Below are positions 14,199-21,614 of a stretch of DNA of 25,628 nt, in pieces (within the stretch, counting starts at the first letter, position 1; every line of letters starts with the position of its first letter). Both the position numbers and the translations under genes were made by a program. The stretch covers positions 1-25,628 of the forward strand of contig NZ_JBIYSM020000051.1 in NCBI RefSeq assembly GCF_044759095.2. The letters are read 5' to 3'. The notes below the pieces were generated by a model, which searched no databases, was not told the DNA's origin, and saw only the letters and a program-made list of their open reading frames with translations. The DNA is from JBIYSM02 sp044759095 (GTDB lineage: Bacteria > Bacillota > Bacilli > Brevibacillales > Brevibacillaceae).

Positions 14199-15455
14199 TT
14201 ATTTCAAAGCCATGCGCAACACGGTACGGTAAAGCAGCTCGGTTCCAAGTGCAATGTCTTCGCAGGAAGCGAACTCCAGCGGATTGTGACTGATGCCGTT
14301 CTTGCAGCGAACAAAAATCATGCCGTACTCGCACACATAAGAGAGAGCCAGAGCGTCATGGAACGGGCCGCTCATCAATTCTGGGACGTCAAGCTGCATT
14401 CCGGCACTCTCTTCGCGCATCATCTGCTTGATCCGTTCGTCGCAGTAGCGCGGTTCGCTGTTTGTATCCTCTGTGATGGTGTAAGTCAAACCACATTCTG
14501 ATGCAATCTGCTCGATCGCCTGGCGCAGCTGCCGTTCCCGTTCGTTTCTCCGCGCCAGGTCGATATCCCGCAAATCCACGGTGAAGCGGACCCGCTCCGG
14601 TATGATATTGCGGGAGTCCGGGAAGACCTCCAGATGACCGACTGTTCCCACCGTCGGAGCGGAAAGGTCCTGCTTGGCAATGTCGTTCAGGGCGACGATA
14701 GCTTTTGCCGCCCCCAGAAGGGCGTCTTGCCGAAGCGCCATTGGAACGGAACCGGCATGGCCGGCAAAACCGGCAAACTCCACCGTCCACCAGAGCGGTC
14801 CGGAGATGCCGGAGACGATCCCCACCGGTCGGTTCAACGACTCGAGAATGGGTCCCTGCTCGATATGCAGTTCGAGGAAGGCGCCGATGGATCCACGAGG
14901 ATATTCCGATTGACCGAATTGCTCCGGGTCGCAGCCAAAATCAATCAGCGCTTGTCTTCTCGTCACGCCGTTCTTATCCGTCCGCTCCAGTTCGCCCGGC
15001 TCCAGTTTGCCGAGAATTCCCCTTGAACCGAACAACCCTTTTTGAAAACGGCAGCCCTCTTCGTCGCAGAAGGCGACCACTTCTATTGGATGGTCCGGCA
15101 GCACGTTTTGTTCCGCCAGGGTTTGAACGGCTTCAATTCCGCCCAGTACTCCGATCACGCCGTCAAAACGGCCACCGTACGGCTGGGAATCGATGTGAGA
15201 GCCGATCATCAGGATGGGGGCGTCAGGATTTTTACCGTCTAGGCGGCCGATCAGATTCCCGAAGTGATCGATCCGGGCTGTCATCCCTGATTCCTCCATC
15301 CATAACTTTACCAGATCAACCGCTTCCCGATCTTCCCGGGACAGGGCCAGACGACAAACACCGGTTTCAGATATTTTGCCGATCTGGGAGAGGGCTTCCA
15401 CACGATGTTTCAATCGTTCCTGGTTGATGTTCAGCTGTCTTGTCTGCGCATTCAC
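14199..15455 (-). CDS. M20 family Zn-dependent hydrolase (N-carbamoyl-amino acid hydrolase/allantoate amidohydrolase type)
   Basis: A 418-residue member of the hydantoinase/carbamoylase subgroup of M20. Metal and catalytic residues are visible: GSHIDS (His87), GGRFDG (Asp98), FCDEEGCRF (Asp131-Glu133), the ELHIEQGP histidine and GISHNPLEF near the C terminus. Relatives act on N-carbamoyl-L-amino acids, beta-ureidopropionate, allantoate or N-acyl amino acids; residues that separate these cannot be judged by eye. It starts with GTG overlapping the upstream amidohydrolase stop (GTGA), with GGAGG 10 nt upstream. It is the last gene of the operon divergent from the PucR regulator, and probably finishes the job begun by the amidohydrolase by freeing an amino acid. 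Confidence 0.9.
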   Translation of the reverse strand: MNAQTRQLNINQERLKHRVEALSQIGKISETGVCRLALSREDREAVDLVKLWMEESGMTARIDHFGNLIGRLDGKNPDAPILMIGSHIDSQPYGGRFDGVIGVLGGIEAVQTLAEQNVLPDHPIEVVAFCDEEGCRFQKGLFGSRGILGKLEPGELERTDKNGVTRRQALIDFGCDPEQFGQSEYPRGSIGAFLELHIEQGPILESLNRPVGIVSGISGPLWWTVEFAGFAGHAGSVPMALRQDALLGAAKAIVALNDIAKQDLSAPTVGTVGHLEVFPDSRNIIPERVRFTVDLRDIDLARRNERERQLRQAIEQIASECGLTYTITEDTNSEPRYCDERIKQMMREESAGMQLDVPELMSGPFHDALALSYVCEYGMIFVRCKNGISHNPLEFASCEDIALGTELLYRTVLRMALK

Positions 15456-17074
15456 GTCTCGATAACCTCCTCGGGCTGTTTTTGATAGACGACCTTTCCA
15501 TCAATGAACGTCATTTCCACATACAAGTCTTTCAGGCATTCCGCAGAAACGTCCAAAATGCGATCATTCAGCACGACCAGATCGGCCAGCTTGCCCGGCT
15601 CAATGCTGCCTTTTATGTCCTCTTCAAAACTGGCGTAGGCACCGTTCCAGGTGTACAGCCGGATCGCCTCCATCACGCTTACCCGCTGAATGGCGCCCAC
15701 CTCCTGACCGGACTTGCTTTTTCGATTAACCGCAGCGTGGATGCCGAGCAGCGGATTGTGATCGGTAACCGGACTGTCTGAAGCTGCTGCGGCAATGATG
15801 CCGTTGTCGAGGAAGTCACGGACGGGGAACATGTGGTTTACTCTCTTGCCGATGTTTTTTACGTAACCGTCCCCGAACTCGTAGAAAAACGGCGGATTGG
15901 GAATGGGGACGATGCCAAGGCTGGTCATGCGTTCAATCAGATCGGGCATGGAGACGCCCGCATGCTCGATGCGATGACGGTGGTTGGTTCGCGGGTGCTT
16001 GGAGAGCGCCTCTTCAAAGCAGGTCAAAAGCATCTCGATCGCCCGATCACCCTGAGCGTGGGCGGTAATCTGGAACCCTTTTGCATGGGCTTCTCCTAAA
16101 ATGTTATTCAGCTCTTCCTGCGTGTAGTAGAGAATCCCGCAATCGTTTGGACGGCTGTCGAACGGTTCCCGCATGGCCATCGTCGGCGCAATGCTGGCAC
16201 CATCCGTAAAGACCTTGGCAGGCCCGATGCGAAACCACTCGTCACCAAGACCCGTTACGATCCCTGCCTCCATCATCTTGCGTACGAACTCATCCGATTG
16301 GTTGAGCGCGCAAATCATGGCATAGATGCGAACCTTCACATCCCCGGCCTGCACTGCCTTTTGCATGGCCCGCAAATTGTCCGGCCCGTATCCGCCCGCA
16401 TCGTGTATGCTGGTAATGCCTTTCGCCACAAAATCGTCGGACGCAAGCTTCAACGCTTTTCTATACTCCTCCTCGCTAAAACCCGCCACCTCAAACATTT
16501 GCATGTGGGCCGTCTCAACGAGAAAACCTGTGGGTACTCCATTCTCGTCGCGGTCGATTCTGCCGCCCTGAGGATCCGGGGTGTGTTCGTCAAACCCGGC
16601 TCGCTCCAAGGCTCTGCTGTTTACTGCCGAGTGATGGGCGCACGTCCGCATGACGAAAATGGGGTGTTCGGTCGAGACCTGATCCAACTCCCAGCGAGTG
16701 GGGAAGCGTTTCTCTGCTATGCGATTTTCGTCAACTCCCCACGCCCGCACCCATTCGCCTTTGGGAGTTTGCTGCGCTTTTGCCCGCAGTTCTGCCAGCA
16801 GATCGTCGATGGTCTGCAGGTGGGCTGCCTTTCCGTTTACTCCCAGCTTGTTGGTTCCATAGATGGTCATGTGCAGGTGGGAGTCGACAATGCCGGGCAG
16901 CAGGCTTTTGCCGCTCAGGTCGTAAACGGTCGTCTGCGGCCTGATAAAACGGCGAATCTCCTCGTTGCTGACCACGGCTACAATGCGATTGCCCTGCACT
17001 GCTACGGCTTCTGCCACACGGTTGCACTCGTCTACGGTAATGACCTGCGCATTGAGAAAAACGTTGTCTGCCAT
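15452..17074 (-). CDS. YtcJ-type metal-dependent amidohydrolase (Amidohydro_3)
   Basis: This 540-residue enzyme has the amidohydrolase superfamily fold. Metal residues are seen in DSHLHM (His66 and His68), TAHAQGDRA and HRIEHAG, and the final aspartate in AAASDSPV. Length, the MRTCAHHSAVNSRAL segment and the C-terminal GSIEPGKLADLVVLN match the YtcJ group, which includes N-substituted formamide deformylases and many uncharacterised amidases. It sits 12 nt after the SSS symporter with GAGGAGG before its ATG, so it likely acts on the compound the symporter brings in. The exact substrate is unknown. Confidence 0.9.
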   Translation of the reverse strand: MADNVFLNAQVITVDECNRVAEAVAVQGNRIVAVVSNEEIRRFIRPQTTVYDLSGKSLLPGIVDSHLHMTIYGTNKLGVNGKAAHLQTIDDLLAELRAKAQQTPKGEWVRAWGVDENRIAEKRFPTRWELDQVSTEHPIFVMRTCAHHSAVNSRALERAGFDEHTPDPQGGRIDRDENGVPTGFLVETAHMQMFEVAGFSEEEYRKALKLASDDFVAKGITSIHDAGGYGPDNLRAMQKAVQAGDVKVRIYAMICALNQSDEFVRKMMEAGIVTGLGDEWFRIGPAKVFTDGASIAPTMAMREPFDSRPNDCGILYYTQEELNNILGEAHAKGFQITAHAQGDRAIEMLLTCFEEALSKHPRTNHRHRIEHAGVSMPDLIERMTSLGIVPIPNPPFFYEFGDGYVKNIGKRVNHMFPVRDFLDNGIIAAAASDSPVTDHNPLLGIHAAVNRKSKSGQEVGAIQRVSVMEAIRLYTWNGAYASFEEDIKGSIEPGKLADLVVLNDRILDVSAECLKDLYVEMTFIDGKVVYQKQPEEVIET

Positions 17075-17086
17075 TCTGTTTCCTCC

Positions 17087-18568
17087 TCACACTGCATGTT
17101 TGGTTTGATTGACCTGCGGAGCCTGCATCCTATTCCTTGTCGCCATACTGACGGCGACCATCACGACGATGTTGACCAGCATGGCGACGATCCCGACATT
17201 GAGATCCTTGAGGAATGGCGGCAACGCAGGAAATAACGTCCCGATCGTGGCTTTGGTAACCGTCACATACGCCACCGTCAAAACCCCGACCGTGATTCCG
17301 GCAAAGGCGCCGTACTTGTTTACGATGGGGCGCGGCAGCAGGCTGAAAAACAATGCCGGGAACAGTTGTGTCACCAGACTGTAGCCCATCAAGAGCAGAG
17401 TAACAAGCGTATCTCCCCCGCTGATGGTAAAGTAAAGCGAAATCAAAGAGATTACGGGGACGAGCGCTTTCGCGTTGATGGCTACCTGCTTGTCCGTCGC
17501 CGCAGGTGTAAATACCTTGATGACGTTCTTGGCCAAAAGGGTTGATGCCGTCATCAGCAGCATGGAGCCGGGTACAAGCGCGGTCAACAGACCCGCTGCA
17601 CCGATCAATCCCACCATCCAGGGGTCAAACGTTGCGATGGAGAGCCTCAACAGGGACAGGTCCCCTTCCGCTCCCTTCAAACCGGGCACCTGCAGAATCG
17701 CGGTAAATCCGACAAAGAAGACGAACAGGAGCATGAGCGTATAGAGTGGGAGCACAATGGTGTTTTTGCGGAAAACGTTTTCATTTTTGGCCGAATACAC
17801 GGAGCCAAAGGTATGCGGCCACATGTAGAAACCGAGAACGGTCAGGAGGACGGTGGAGATGTACCACGATACACTTAATCCTTCATCGGGAAACGTCAGA
17901 AAATCAGGTTTGGCTGCATTGACCGCTTCAAACATGGGCTGAATGCCGCCGTAGTAGTGGAAGGGAAGGTAAAGTCCGAGGAACACCACAATGAAGAAGA
18001 TCATGATGTCTTTGATGACGGCAGTCCAGGCCGAACCGTGGATGCCGGATATCATCACGTAAATGGTGACAGAGACAACTCCGATCCAGACCGCTGCCGT
18101 TGGCGAGATGGAGCCGTATGACGCTTCCGACACGATGATGCCCAGCCCTTTAAACTGCAGGACGAGATACGGAATGATCGCCAACACCCCGACAATGGAG
18201 ACGAGAATGCCCAAATACGGGCTCTGGTATTTGGCCACAAAGAAATCGGATTGAGAGACAAGTCTGTGTTCTTTGGCATAACGCCAGATCGGCGGAAGCA
18301 GCCAATACGAGAGGACGTAGGCAAGAGCAATGTAAGAGAGGACGTAGTACGAGGGTGCCCCCTTGGAGTAGGCCCAACCGCTGCCGCCCAGGAACGTGAA
18401 GGTCGTGTAAATTTCCCCGGCGACCAGCAGGAAGATGAATACCGTACCAAAACCGCGGCCGCCAACCGTCCACTGCTCCATGTTCATGTCTTTTCCTTTT
18501 TGGGCCAAAATGCCGAAGAACAGGGACAGAGCCAAAAAAGCAAAGATGATGAGAAGCGCTGCGTTCAT
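17087..18568 (-). CDS. Sodium:solute symporter (SSS family, MctP-like)
   Basis: A 493-residue protein with about 13 membrane helices. SSS features are MEQWTVGGRGFG after helix 1, GEIYTTFTFLGGSGWAYSKGAPSYY, and the GSMLLMTASTLLAKNV segment. Its partnership with a DUF3311 protein is the arrangement seen for Rhizobium MctP and Bacillus YhjB/YhjC, which carry monocarboxylates or related solutes (known for MctP). The ATG overlaps the DUF3311 stop by 4 nt. It is the uptake gene for the operon's amide or carboxylate substrate (inference). Confidence 0.92.
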   Translation of the reverse strand: MNAALLIIFAFLALSLFFGILAQKGKDMNMEQWTVGGRGFGTVFIFLLVAGEIYTTFTFLGGSGWAYSKGAPSYYVLSYIALAYVLSYWLLPPIWRYAKEHRLVSQSDFFVAKYQSPYLGILVSIVGVLAIIPYLVLQFKGLGIIVSEASYGSISPTAAVWIGVVSVTIYVMISGIHGSAWTAVIKDIMIFFIVVFLGLYLPFHYYGGIQPMFEAVNAAKPDFLTFPDEGLSVSWYISTVLLTVLGFYMWPHTFGSVYSAKNENVFRKNTIVLPLYTLMLLFVFFVGFTAILQVPGLKGAEGDLSLLRLSIATFDPWMVGLIGAAGLLTALVPGSMLLMTASTLLAKNVIKVFTPAATDKQVAINAKALVPVISLISLYFTISGGDTLVTLLLMGYSLVTQLFPALFFSLLPRPIVNKYGAFAGITVGVLTVAYVTVTKATIGTLFPALPPFLKDLNVGIVAMLVNIVVMVAVSMATRNRMQAPQVNQTKHAV

Positions 18569-18765
18569 TTGCCGTCACCCTCCCGGCTCGCAGGATCCAG
18601 TCTGTTGATGACCGCCATCATCACGGATGTGAGAACGACCCAAAGCACGATCCAAAAGAGCACGAAAGGCATTCCCAGTACATACGGTTCCACCTGGTTG
18701 ACAAACGGTACACCTCCCAACATTCCGATAAAAGGAACCAACCCGAGTACGATCCTTGTTTTCAT
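18565..18765 (-). CDS. DUF3311 small membrane protein, SSS transporter partner
   Basis: A 66-residue protein with two hydrophobic helices (about 5-22 and 30-55) separated by NQVEPYVLGMPFVLFW, the typical DUF3311 pattern. Such proteins are encoded next to SSS symporters and are thought to be accessory subunits. It is the first gene of the operon, with AAAGGAGGG before its ATG and a 4-nt overlap with the symporter, so both are translated in step. Confidence 0.88.
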   Translation of the reverse strand: MKTRIVLGLVPFIGMLGGVPFVNQVEPYVLGMPFVLFWIVLWVVLTSVMMAVINRLDPASREGDGK

Positions 18766-18825
18766 GCGCTACCCTCCTTTTTTTCGGCCAGCCCGTCGTT
18801 TTTTTGGACAAGCCTGGAACATTGT

Positions 18826-18835
18826 ATTGTATAAT
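18826..18835. promoter_or_regulatory. Shared AT-rich -10-like region between divergent operon and pucR-type gene
   Basis: The 160-nt divergent gap holds a plus-strand TATAAT (18830-18835) overlapping a minus-strand TATACAAT (18826-18833). The nearest plus-strand -35-like hexamer (TTGGAC at 18804-18809) is 20 nt away, too far for a good promoter, and no clear minus-strand -35 was found. These elements may need activator help, as PucR-type genes often do. It is weak evidence only. Confidence 0.25.
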
Positions 18836-18925
18836 TATCAAAAGATTCCCTCTTTTCCTTTGTCCATGTAACCAGCAATTTCCCCGCATTTTTGTACAAA
18901 TTGATAAATGTTTGGGAGGAATGGC

Positions 18926-20545
18926 ATGATTACCGTTTCCGAGATGATTCAGGTAGCTGGTCTCAACCATTCTGCAGTGCTGGCAGGCGAAGACTTTCTG
19001 ACGAACCAACTTTGTGGCATTACCTCGTTTGACTCTCCGGATGGGTACAAGTGGTTGAGAGACAAAGAGTTCGTCCTGACCACTGGCTATCCGTTTGTCG
19101 CCAATCGGATGGACGCGGCCAAAGGGCTCCTGCCATTCATTGATGCCCTGGTTGAAAAAGGGGCTCCCGGTTTCGCCATCAAGCTGGGAAGGTACGTCAC
19201 CAGCCTGCCGCAGGAAGTGATTTCTTACGCCACCCGAAAACAGATCCCCATCCTCTCCTTTCCGATGGACAAGGCCTGGTCGGATGTCATCGTACCAGTC
19301 GTAACCCATATCAACAATAAACAAAGGCTGGCCTTGGACCTTACGCACTCCATCTATGAGCAGTTTCATCGGCATCTTACCAACTGCGGAAATCTGGAAG
19401 AACTCGCACTGCTTTTGCACCGGGTGATCCAGGTTCCCGTGACGATCCATCTGCGCTGCACGGGAGAACAATTCGACGCCCCCGCTTCCTATTTGAGTAA
19501 AGAACAGATCGATGAGATCTTTTCCAAACCGATTCCCAAGAACGGCGAACAGGTGATGCCCAGACATCAGGACAGGCATGTGATTCGCTGGCTGGTCAGC
19601 GAAAATTCCAAGGAAGGCGCGATTCTCCTATGGAACGTCTGTCGGGAACTGCACCCTTGGGAAAAGGTTGCGATCGAACAGGCTGCTGCTCTGATCTCTC
19701 TGGAAATTCAGCGGCAAAAAACGATTTCCGCCACGTATCAGCGGTTTCGCAATGACTTTTTGGATACACTGGCGGACGGCCAGTTGGGTGCGCGGGACAC
19801 CCTGCGTCGAAAAGCGGAAGAAGTCGGATGGACGCTAGGCGATGACTATGTGGCCGTCCTTATCGATTACCAGAGTCAGACTGTCGGTGACGTTCAGGTC
19901 TGGAAAGACAAACTGTCCCTGCTGGACTATCTGCAAGCGAATCTTTCACCTCTTGAAAAAGCGATCCTCAGCGGCCTGGACCGAAAAAACCGCATTCTCC
20001 TGCTGCTTCCGAAAGAAGCTGCCCCTCCCTATTCGCAGGAATGGATGAAAAGGCTGATCGACCTGCTCCGACGTACAAAGAAAGGCCCCTTCTTTGCGGG
20101 AGTGGGACGGTTCTATCCCCGCCTGGACGGCATCTCCAAAAGCTACAGGGAAGCCGCTCTCAGCCTCAAGGCGGCGACAAATGCAAATGGGACGGACGAA
20201 GCCCCTCCGAACCAGGCGTTTCGTCTCAAGTTCTTTTCCGACTTGAATCTGGAACGCATTCTTTACTCCAGCCATCCGGAAGAGGAAGCAGGCGCATTGG
20301 CCAACGAGTGTCTGGGCAGTATCATGCAGTACGACAGGGAACGAAACGGTCAGCTGCTGCAGACGCTAAAAACCTTTTTGGAAACCAACGCAAACTACGC
20401 TGACACGGCAGAACAGCTTTTTGTCCACAAAAACACAATAAAATACCGCCTGCAGCTAATCCGTGAGATGACCGGATTGAACCCTGAAAACGGGAACGAT
20501 CAACTGTTATTTCGCATCGCTCTCTCGGTACAGCTCCTCGTCTAA
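18926..20545 (+). CDS. PucR family transcriptional regulator
   Basis: This 539-residue protein has an N-terminal PucR domain (about 1-125: ITVSEMIQVAGL...VLTTGYPF...GFAIKLGRYV), a central GGDEF-like/CdaR region, and a C-terminal PucR helix-turn-helix (about 475-535: YADTAEQLFVHKNTIKYRLQLIREMTG). Family members are activators of purine, amide and sugar-acid catabolism (known). The ATG at 18926 has GGGAGGA 5 nt upstream; an in-frame ATG at 18908 lacks such a site. It is transcribed away from the DUF3311-SSS-amidohydrolase operon and almost surely controls it; the effector is unknown. Confidence 0.93.
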   Translation: MITVSEMIQVAGLNHSAVLAGEDFLTNQLCGITSFDSPDGYKWLRDKEFVLTTGYPFVANRMDAAKGLLPFIDALVEKGAPGFAIKLGRYVTSLPQEVISYATRKQIPILSFPMDKAWSDVIVPVVTHINNKQRLALDLTHSIYEQFHRHLTNCGNLEELALLLHRVIQVPVTIHLRCTGEQFDAPASYLSKEQIDEIFSKPIPKNGEQVMPRHQDRHVIRWLVSENSKEGAILLWNVCRELHPWEKVAIEQAAALISLEIQRQKTISATYQRFRNDFLDTLADGQLGARDTLRRKAEEVGWTLGDDYVAVLIDYQSQTVGDVQVWKDKLSLLDYLQANLSPLEKAILSGLDRKNRILLLLPKEAAPPYSQEWMKRLIDLLRRTKKGPFFAGVGRFYPRLDGISKSYREAALSLKAATNANGTDEAPPNQAFRLKFFSDLNLERILYSSHPEEEAGALANECLGSIMQYDRERNGQLLQTLKTFLETNANYADTAEQLFVHKNTIKYRLQLIREMTGLNPENGNDQLLFRIALSVQLLV

Positions 20546-20557
20546 TTTCATCCTGTC

Positions 20558-20566
20558 TGCTACAAT
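20558..20566 (+). promoter_or_regulatory. Extended -10 promoter-like site
   Basis: TGCTACAAT matches an extended -10 element (TGnTAnAAT type) 35 nt before the start of the following small ORF. There is no convincing -35. It lies just after the PucR-type gene, which has no visible terminator, so the small ORF could also be read from upstream. Confidence 0.35.
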
Positions 20567-20600
20567 GACAAAAAGTGTCCATGACTGGGAGGGAATGGGA

Positions 20601-20822
20601 ATGCAGGAGTACATCGGGAAGAAGGTACGGATGAGAGAAGGCCCCAAAAAGCGGGGCATGATTGAATACGCCGACGAACAGTACATCGTCGTCTACTTCA
20701 CCATCCCTCGCAAAGAGCGAGTCGTTTTCGCAAACAACGACTCGTTTTTTCAGAAGGTCGAGCTGCTGGAGAATCAAGATAACCCACCCGGCATTAGCAA
20801 TCCTCAACCCACTCGGCGTTAG
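20601..20822 (+). CDS. Small protein of unknown function, 3' end overlaps a repeat
   Basis: A 73-residue product starting at ATG 20601, with GGAGGG 8 nt upstream; an ATG at 20595 is too close to that site. Residues 1-57 (QEYIGKKVRMREGPKKRGMIEYADEQYIVVYF...) look like a small beta-barrel of KOW or DUF2187 style, with two glycine-turn strands, but I do not recognise a family with confidence. The last 13 residues or so (NPPGISNPQPTRR) are encoded by the dispersed repeat that begins at 20781. In the repeat form found at 25474, the same frame would have stopped two codons after the first glycine codon (ATT AGC TAA), so the nested hairpin has lengthened the tail. Confidence 0.6.
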   Translation: MQEYIGKKVRMREGPKKRGMIEYADEQYIVVYFTIPRKERVVFANNDSFFQKVELLENQDNPPGISNPQPTRR

Positions 20823-20916
20823 CTATCGCTGAGCCGAGTGGGGTCCCTTTCTTCGCCGGGCGGGGCCCCGAACACTTTTCTAGCGGCTGTATGGGAAGTC
20901 CAAATTTATAAATTCT
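20781..20916 (+). repeat. Dispersed structured repeat, copy A (with nested hairpin)
   Basis: The outer stem CCCACCCGGC (20783-20792) / GCCGGGCGGG (20855-20864) encloses a second perfect 10-bp hairpin CCCACTCGGC (20808-20817) / GCCGAGTGGG (20833-20842). After the stem come CGGGGCCCCG, a conserved block containing TTCTAGCGGCTGTATGGGA, and the palindrome AATTTATAAATT. The block from 20851 to 20916 matches copy B (25497-25562) with a single A/T difference. The hairpin is not followed by a T tract, so it is not an ordinary terminator. It may be a palindrome-associated mobile unit or an IS200/IS605-end derivative; the class is not proven. Confidence 0.8.
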
Positions 20917-20928
20917 TATACAACTAGA

Positions 20929-20961
20929 AAACCCTTGGCATCCTCAAAATGCCAAGGGTTT
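20929..20961. terminator. Bidirectional terminator between repeat A and the VTT gene
   Basis: A perfect 12-bp stem AAACCCTTGGCA (20929-20940) / TGCCAAGGGTTT (20950-20961) has a 9-nt loop. The minus strand continues TTTTCTAG and the plus strand TTTCTTC, so it can serve both the VTT-domain gene (stop at 20964-20966) and plus-strand transcription from the small ORF. Confidence 0.75.
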
Positions 20962-20963
20962 CT

Positions 20964-21614
20964 TCATTGATCAATACCTGGGCGTCTCCGTTTGCGAAGA
21001 AGCGCAAGCACTGCCGCTATCACACCTGCGTAAATCAGCACCGCAGCCAGAGAGTGGAGCCAATTGGTAAACAACCGGTCTCCAACAAAAGCAAACATCA
21101 GCATCGTCGGCACTTTGCCTAACAAGGTTGCAAGCACATACGGCAGCAGCGCCATACGGCTCAACGCGGCATAGACATTGACGGCAAGAGCCGGCACGAT
21201 CGGGATCAGGCGGGCTGTAAATACCGCGGCAAAGGCATTGTCTTCCACCATCCGGGTAAACCTGTCCATTTGCTGGAAACGGGAAAGATACGCCCGTCCC
21301 TGCTCGGCAAACAGATAACGAACCAGCCCAAACATCAGGACAGCAGCCAGTACAGAACCGATGACGCTGATGACGCTCCCCCAGAATAATCCGAACTTTG
21401 CTCCCATGGCCCCAGCCGCCACTCCGAAGGGAATAATCGGCACCATGCCGAGGAAAGCGGTGACAAGGACCATCAATGGAATGTCATCCATTTCCCCGGT
21501 TTGCAGCCAATGGAGTATCGGCTCCTTGTAATGGAACGAGAGGGACAGCACAGCCAGATAGGCAAGAGCAGTCCCCCAGGTTTTCACGGCAGCTGTCATG
21601 TTACGACTGGGCAT
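20964..21614 (-). CDS. TVP38/TMEM64 family (VTT domain) membrane protein
   Basis: A 216-residue membrane protein with five or six helices. The VTT/SNARE-associated domain is recognised by FLGMVPIIPFGVAAGAMGAKFGLFWGSVISVIGS, FTARLIPIVPALAVNVYAALSRM and LATLLGKVPTMLMFAFVGD. Related DedA/VTT proteins move lipids or maintain envelope homeostasis (known for some). I place the start at ATG 21614 with CCAGGA 6 nt upstream, so it overlaps the end of the ykpA-like gene by 14 nt; ATG 21599 is an alternative. It is likely cotranscribed with the two ABC-F genes, but no shared function is evident. Confidence 0.85.
   Translation of the reverse strand: MPSRNMTAAVKTWGTALAYLAVLSLSFHYKEPILHWLQTGEMDDIPLMVLVTAFLGMVPIIPFGVAAGAMGAKFGLFWGSVISVIGSVLAAVLMFGLVRYLFAEQGRAYLSRFQQMDRFTRMVEDNAFAAVFTARLIPIVPALAVNVYAALSRMALLPYVLATLLGKVPTMLMFAFVGDRLFTNWLHSLAAVLIYAGVIAAVLALLRKRRRPGIDQ

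Noticed and set aside
18575..19579. A 334-codon minus-strand open frame across the pucR-type gene and DUF3311
   Set aside because: It is the shadow of two well-supported genes, has no family match and no ribosome site, and crosses the divergent promoter region.
20781..20870. Repeat hairpins as ordinary Rho-independent terminators
   Set aside because: Neither copy is followed by a T tract on either strand, while a good terminator of its own lies at 20929-20961; conservation also extends about 50 nt beyond the stem.
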